Shown piece by piece: positions 6,488 through 9,661 of a stretch of DNA of 9,661 bases. The stretch covers positions 1 to 9,661 of the forward strand of contig JAUVKK010000019.1 in the NCBI GenBank assembly GCA_030596305.1. Direction: 5' to 3'. This stretch comes from Helicobacteraceae bacterium. GTDB lineage: Bacteria > Campylobacterota > Campylobacteria > Campylobacterales > Sulfurimonadaceae. The notes below the pieces were generated by a model. It was given only the letters and a program-made list of their open reading frames with translations, was not told the DNA's origin and ran no database searches. The position numbers were made by a program, and so were the translations under genes. The number at the start of each line of letters is the position of its first letter. Position 1 is the first letter of the stretch.

Positions 6488-7118
6488 AAAGCAGCACCAT
6501 TAAAAAGTGACTAATACTTCCACCCATCACAAAAAGATGCCAGATGGCGTGATTAAATGGCAGAGAGTCCCAGACATAAAAGATTACGCCAAATGTATAA
6601 AAGAGCCCGCCGATCAACAGCAGCCAAAGACCTCCCGTATCCATCACCTCAAAAAGCGGTTTGATCGCTATAACGATCAGCCAGCCAAGTAGAAGGTAAA
6701 GCACCAGAGAAAGTTTTTCAAAACGTCCCGGATAGGCAAACTTAAGATAGATCCCGACAAGTGAGACACCCCAAACGACTGCAAAAATACTATATCCAAG
6801 CGTATCCCCTAAAGAGACCAAGGTGACATGTGTATACGAACCGGCTATCAATATATAGATAGAAGCATGGTCAAACTGCTGAAACTTCTTTTTGAGTTCA
6901 TGATGCGTAATAGCATGATAGAGTGTAGATGAACCATACAAGATGATCAAGGTCGTACCAAACAAAATGCTGGCCAGCACAGAGATTGTAGATCCACTCT
7001 GTGAAGAGTATGCGACCATGATCGTCAAAGCTGCGATGCTAAGAGCAAGGCCAATGCCGTGTGTTATGGCATGCCATATCTCTTCAGTGAGTGAGAACTC
7101 GTTTACACCATTACTCAT
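6477..7118 (-). CDS. trhA: PAQR-family membrane homeostasis protein TrhA (hemolysin III family)
   Basis: The 213-residue integral membrane protein has about seven hydrophobic segments (roughly 20-38, 46-62, 86-103, 108-124, 137-152, 162-182, 192-212). Family motifs are present: ITHGIG near the start, YGSSTLYH (61-68), FDHASIYILIAGSYTH (82-97), and NHAIWHLFVMGGSISHF (189-205). H68, H190 and H194 with D83 correspond to the zinc site of PAQR proteins, suggesting a lipid hydrolase-like centre. Bacterial members are linked to membrane fluidity and lipid homeostasis, and the old hemolysin III label need not mean hemolysis. The ATG overlaps the previous gene's stop (ATGA at 7118-7115) and is preceded by AAAAGGG at 7124-7130. 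The family assignment is firm. Confidence 0.93.
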   Translation of the reverse strand: MSNGVNEFSLTEEIWHAITHGIGLALSIAALTIMVAYSSQSGSTISVLASILFGTTLIILYGSSTLYHAITHHELKKKFQQFDHASIYILIAGSYTHVTLVSLGDTLGYSIFAVVWGVSLVGIYLKFAYPGRFEKLSLVLYLLLGWLIVIAIKPLFEVMDTGGLWLLLIGGLFYTFGVIFYVWDSLPFNHAIWHLFVMGGSISHFLMVLLYVI

Positions 7119-7801
7119 CTTTTCCCTTTTAAGCTTCTACGATTAGGTCTTCTACTCTCTTTTATAAAAGAGATATAAAGTAGATACAGGTAAGAGCACA
7201 GCAACAATATAACTGCAATGACACGTACAAAACCTGATATCAACCAATCATACTCCAAAACTCCTAACTGAGAGAAAATATACCAAAAATCATGAATTGC
7301 ACTGCCACCCAAAAAGAATGGATAGAGGTTTGGTGTTTGGGAATAGGACATATACCAGGCAACATAAACTAAGTTCTGAGCAAGCCAAATCGAGCCAAGA
7401 CCGGCTAAGATGCTGTTCTCTCTTTTGTAATAGTAGTAAATGAATATAACAGGGAGCGCAAGCTGAAAAAGCGTTCCGTTCAAAGAGGTAAAAAACTGAG
7501 GGCAAGGGAGAAGATAGCATACCCCGTGACCCGCCTCATGAACGATCATATTGGCACCGTTTATCAGGTTATGAAACGACAACATCACCCCGTCAAAATT
7601 GAGATGAATCATTTTTCCATGAATACTGCTAACATAACTCTCATTGTACTTACTCAACCATATAATGTAAGGCATCAGCAATAGCAAGCCTATACGCACA
7701 CCCCAATCAGTGGGTTTGGTAGGTCGTATCTCTTTTTCTGTTTTAGAGCGTTCCAGCAACTCTTCTGCTGTCATGTTGTGCCAGTCGTTACTCTTTTTCA
7801 A
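7115..7801 (-). CDS. membrane protein with HEAGH motif, putative intramembrane-type zinc metalloprotease
   Basis: The 228-residue protein starts with TTG. A charged cytoplasmic N-terminus (1-35) is followed by hydrophobic segments near 36-50, 110-124, 132-150 and 187-212. The sequence MIVHEAGHG (86-93) contains HExxH (H88, E89, H92) as in zinc metalloproteases. It is followed by NGTLFQLALP (108-117), a QNLVYVAWY helix (142-150) and FLGGSAIHDFWYIFSQLG (163-180), where H170 or D171 could be a third metal ligand. The order HEAGH, G-x-L-x-Q-x-x-x-P, GG-x-x-HD resembles a small uncharacterised M50-like membrane family. The canonical NPDG/LDG motif of site-2 proteases is not seen. The start overlaps the CAP gene stop as TTGA, and the stop overlaps trhA, so it lies inside an operon. 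There is no good Shine-Dalgarno sequence. Protease activity is inferred. Confidence 0.75.
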   Translation of the reverse strand: MKKSNDWHNMTAEELLERSKTEKEIRPTKPTDWGVRIGLLLLMPYIIWLSKYNESYVSSIHGKMIHLNFDGVMLSFHNLINGANMIVHEAGHGVCYLLPCPQFFTSLNGTLFQLALPVIFIYYYYKRENSILAGLGSIWLAQNLVYVAWYMSYSQTPNLYPFFLGGSAIHDFWYIFSQLGVLEYDWLISGFVRVIAVILLLCSYLYLLYISFIKESRRPNRRSLKGKR

Positions 7802-8370
7802 TACGGTTTTAACTTTTCAACTCTTCCATCAGGATACTGCATACTGACATTACCCGGTGTTGTGTATTCACAGACCCAGACTTGTGAACGGTCATCACAG
7901 GCCATCGCTGCACAACCAAGTTTCGTTGTTGTATTCCAAATGACCTGAGTATAGTGCCCGCACATCTGACCATCTTCACAACTGTTTGTCTCATAATCAA
8001 ACCACTGTACTTCATCATACCAGGCTTGAACAACATCTTGCTCTTTCACCTTTTTGAGTTTACTGTGCCAGATCCAGTTGCCTTTGGCATCTTTTGCACT
8101 GGCTGTTTTATAAGCACTGGCCCAGAAAAGATTCTCACCCGTCTCACCGACCTTACCATTAGAATGCACCATACCGCAACCATCTACCTGAAGTCTGCTT
8201 GCCCATTTCTGTGCTGCTTTTTCTAATTTTTTAGAATACTTCAGTGCCGGCGAACCGTATTTTTTACGTAGGTCATTATGCGCTTTCGTAATGGATTCTG
8301 CATCGACCTTGACCTCTTCTGCATATATATAAGTAAATAAAAATGAAAAGACAAGGACAAATCGCATCAT
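7798..8370 (-). CDS. exported CAP/SCP-family (PR-1-like) protein
   Basis: The protein has 190 residues from the ATG at 8370; three consecutive ATG codons (8373, 8370, 8367) are possible starts. With numbering from 8373, a signal peptide ends near IYA at residue 18, so the protein is secreted or periplasmic. The CAP domain fills the rest: AHNDLRKKYG (31-40), CGMVHSN (66-72), GETGENLFW (76-84), WYDEVQWFDY (118-127), GHYTQVIWNTT (139-149) and WVCEYTTPGNV (166-176). The last two are the CAP1 and CAP2 signatures. H70, E80, E121 and H140 form the conserved cavity tetrad. Six cysteines (66, 132, 138, 154, 159, 168) allow disulfides. The charged insert at 92-112 is unusually long for a minimal bacterial CAP protein. 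It sits between bioA and the HEAGH membrane gene. The substrate or ligand is unknown. Confidence 0.92.
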   Translation of the reverse strand: MMRFVLVFSFLFTYIYAEEVKVDAESITKAHNDLRKKYGSPALKYSKKLEKAAQKWASRLQVDGCGMVHSNGKVGETGENLFWASAYKTASAKDAKGNWIWHSKLKKVKEQDVVQAWYDEVQWFDYETNSCEDGQMCGHYTQVIWNTTTKLGCAAMACDDRSQVWVCEYTTPGNVSMQYPDGRVEKLKPY

Positions 8371-8375
8371 CATAT

Positions 8376-8381
8376 TCTCCT
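8376..8381 (-). promoter_or_regulatory. ribosome binding site embedded in the bioA stop codon
   Basis: AGGAGA on the minus strand shares bases with the TAG stop of bioA (8382-8380). Its distance to the three tandem ATGs is two, five and eight bases, so the second (8370) or third (8367) is the likely CAP start. The arrangement suggests translational coupling of the CAP gene to bioA. Confidence 0.65.
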
Positions 8382-9661
8382 AGATCAGAGTGATGGCATC
8401 ATATGCCGTATCCATCATAACATCTATTTCCTCTTTTGTAATGATATATGGCGGCATGAAATAGACGATGTGACCAAGAGGACGGAGAAGTACACCATGA
8501 TCTAGACCATATTGATAGACTTTAAGTCCGATCCGTTCACTTGCATCGTAACCTTTCAGCTCAATTGCAGCCACCATTCCACATTGACGTACCTCTTTTA
8601 CGTTGTCAAGAGCTTCAAATTTTTTCAACTTAGAAGCGATATATTTCGAAGTCTCTTGATTGCGTTCTATAATATTTTCTGATTCAAAGAGATCCAAAGT
8701 TGCATTAGCTGCTGCACATGCTAAAGCATTTCCTGTGTATGAATGTGAATGCAAAAAGGCTTTGTAAAGTTTATAATCACAATAAAAAGCACTGTACACT
8801 TCATCGGTTGTTAGTACAACAGAGAGCGGTAAATAGCCGCCCGTAAGCCCTTTTGATAACACAATGTAATCTGGTGTTATACCTGCCTGCTCACAGGCGA
8901 ACATTGTTCCTGTTCTGCCAAAGCCTGCCATCACTTCATCTGCAATAAGATGGATACCGTACTTTGTACAGAGTTCACGCGCCTTAGTCAAAAAGAGAGG
9001 ATGGTACATATGCATCGAACCGGCACCTTGGATTAATGGCTCAACGATGAGTGCCGCAATCTCATCGGGGTGTGTTATAAAACACTCTTCCAAGGCTTCC
9101 GCAGCCTCCAGTGCAGCGGCTTCGCTTTGATCTTTTGGTACAGGCGTCTGGATAGAACGAATCAACAACGGCTCATACGTCTCTTTGTATAACTCAACAT
9201 CACCGACAGAAAGTGCACCGATGGTCTCGCCATGATATGAGTTGCTTAATGAGACAAACAGCGGACGCTCACGACCTTGATTTTTATGGAAGTGATAACT
9301 CATTTTTAACGTGACTTCCACAGCAGATGAGCCATTGTCTGCATAAAAACAGCGTGTTAGTCCTTCTGGGGTTAAACTAACAAGCCTTTCACTTAACCGA
9401 ACGATCTGTTCATGTGTAAAACCAGCTAAGATAACATGTTCGAGTGTGTCCAACTGTTTTTTGACCGCTTCATTGATGTAGTCGTTGGAGTGGCCAAATA
9501 TATTGACCCACCAAGAGCTTATAGCATCGATGTAATTGTTGCCTTCAAAGTCCTCTAAGTAGACACCTTTACCCTTTTTGATAGGGATCATCGGTAGAAA
9601 CTCATGGTCTTTCATCTGGGTGCAAGGATGCCAGATCACATCAAGATCTCGATTGGCTATT
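8380..9661 (-). CDS. bioA: adenosylmethionine-8-amino-7-oxononanoate aminotransferase, 5' end outside window
   Basis: BioA is a PLP enzyme that converts 7-keto-8-aminopelargonate to 7,8-diaminopelargonate in biotin synthesis, using S-adenosylmethionine as amino donor. Counting from the GTG at 9639, the motifs are IWHPCTQMKDH (2-12), SSWWVNIFGH (41-50), DNGSSAVE (101-108, phosphate binding), SYHGET (134-139), LIADEVMAGFGRTG (231-244, D234 to the PLP pyridine nitrogen), and SKGLTGGYLP (262-271, K263 the PLP lysine). These are class-III aminotransferase hallmarks with BioA-specific N-terminal residues. The frame stays open past 9639 to the window edge (IANRDLD precedes the IWHP motif), and BioA proteins normally have such residues there. 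The GTG is therefore probably not the start and the gene is 5'-truncated by the window. It heads the visible part of a minus-strand operon. Confidence 0.95.
   Translation of the reverse strand, partial: IANRDLDVIWHPCTQMKDHEFLPMIPIKKGKGVYLEDFEGNNYIDAISSWWVNIFGHSNDYINEAVKKQLDTLEHVILAGFTHEQIVRLSERLVSLTPEGLTRCFYADNGSSAVEVTLKMSYHFHKNQGRERPLFVSLSNSYHGETIGALSVGDVELYKETYEPLLIRSIQTPVPKDQSEAAALEAAEALEECFITHPDEIAALIVEPLIQGAGSMHMYHPLFLTKARELCTKYGIHLIADEVMAGFGRTGTMFACEQAGITPDYIVLSKGLTGGYLPLSVVLTTDEVYSAFYCDYKLYKAFLHSHSYTGNALACAAANATLDLFESENIIERNQETSKYIASKLKKFEALDNVKEVRQCGMVAAIELKGYDASERIGLKVYQYGLDHGVLLRPLGHIVYFMPPYIITKEEIDVMMDTAYDAITLI

Noticed and set aside
6477..7118. Reading the hemolysin III-family protein as a haemolytic toxin
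   Set aside because: The motifs are those of PAQR/TrhA membrane homeostasis proteins; there is no toxin context.
7954..8226. Plus-strand reading frame of 90 codons
   Set aside because: It lies antisense within the CAP gene, whose minus-strand frame carries full family motifs; the composition looks like a shadow.
1..9661. CRISPR arrays, insertion sequences, tRNA or rRNA genes
   Set aside because: No repeated spacer pattern, transposase frame, terminal inverted repeats, cloverleaf or rRNA-like sequence was seen on either strand.

Overview
The window looks like chromosomal DNA from a Campylobacterota-type bacterium of the Sulfurimonas/Sulfurovum kind. The basis is a low G+C content by eye (about 40 %), tightly packed short genes, AAAGG-type ribosome binding sites, occasional TTG starts, and a BioA whose N-terminus reads IWHPCTQMKDHE. 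The lineage is an inference. I see no mobile element, CRISPR array, tRNA or rRNA. Eleven complete protein genes and one gene cut by the window end account for nearly all of the sequence.

Layout. (1) 42-1106 (+) encodes an ADP-ribosylglycohydrolase-fold protein with an altered metal site. It converges on (2) 1167-2444 (-), an exported beta-propeller whose inter-blade loops carry regularly placed histidines. A 240-bp divergent control region follows. (3) 2685-4630 (+) is an envelope set: an exported coiled-coil protein (TTG start), a lipoprotein that appears to be its paralogue, and an eight-strand-type outer-membrane beta-barrel. (4) 4645-5064 (-) is a small exported helical protein of unknown role. 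(5) 5203-5928 (-) is a NYN/PIN-like putative nuclease with its own TATAAT promoter candidate. (6) 6023-9661 (-) is a compact run read as bioA (5' end outside the window), an exported CAP/SCP protein, a membrane HEAGH putative zinc protease (TTG start), a TrhA/hemolysin III-type PAQR protein, and a YaiI/YqxD (UPF0178) protein. Neighbours in this run overlap by 4-11 bases or lie 6-9 bases apart, so it is very probably one transcription unit.

Functionally the window is mostly cell-envelope biology (propeller, coiled-coil and lipoprotein pair, barrel, CAP protein, membrane protease, PAQR protein), plus one biotin-synthesis enzyme and two PIN-like proteins probably acting on RNA. Nothing here is a clear new defence or secretion system. 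The items most worth following are the tandem paralogue pair beside an outer-membrane barrel, the histidine-lined propeller, the atypical ADP-ribosylglycohydrolase site, and the HEAGH membrane protein placed between a CAP protein and TrhA.
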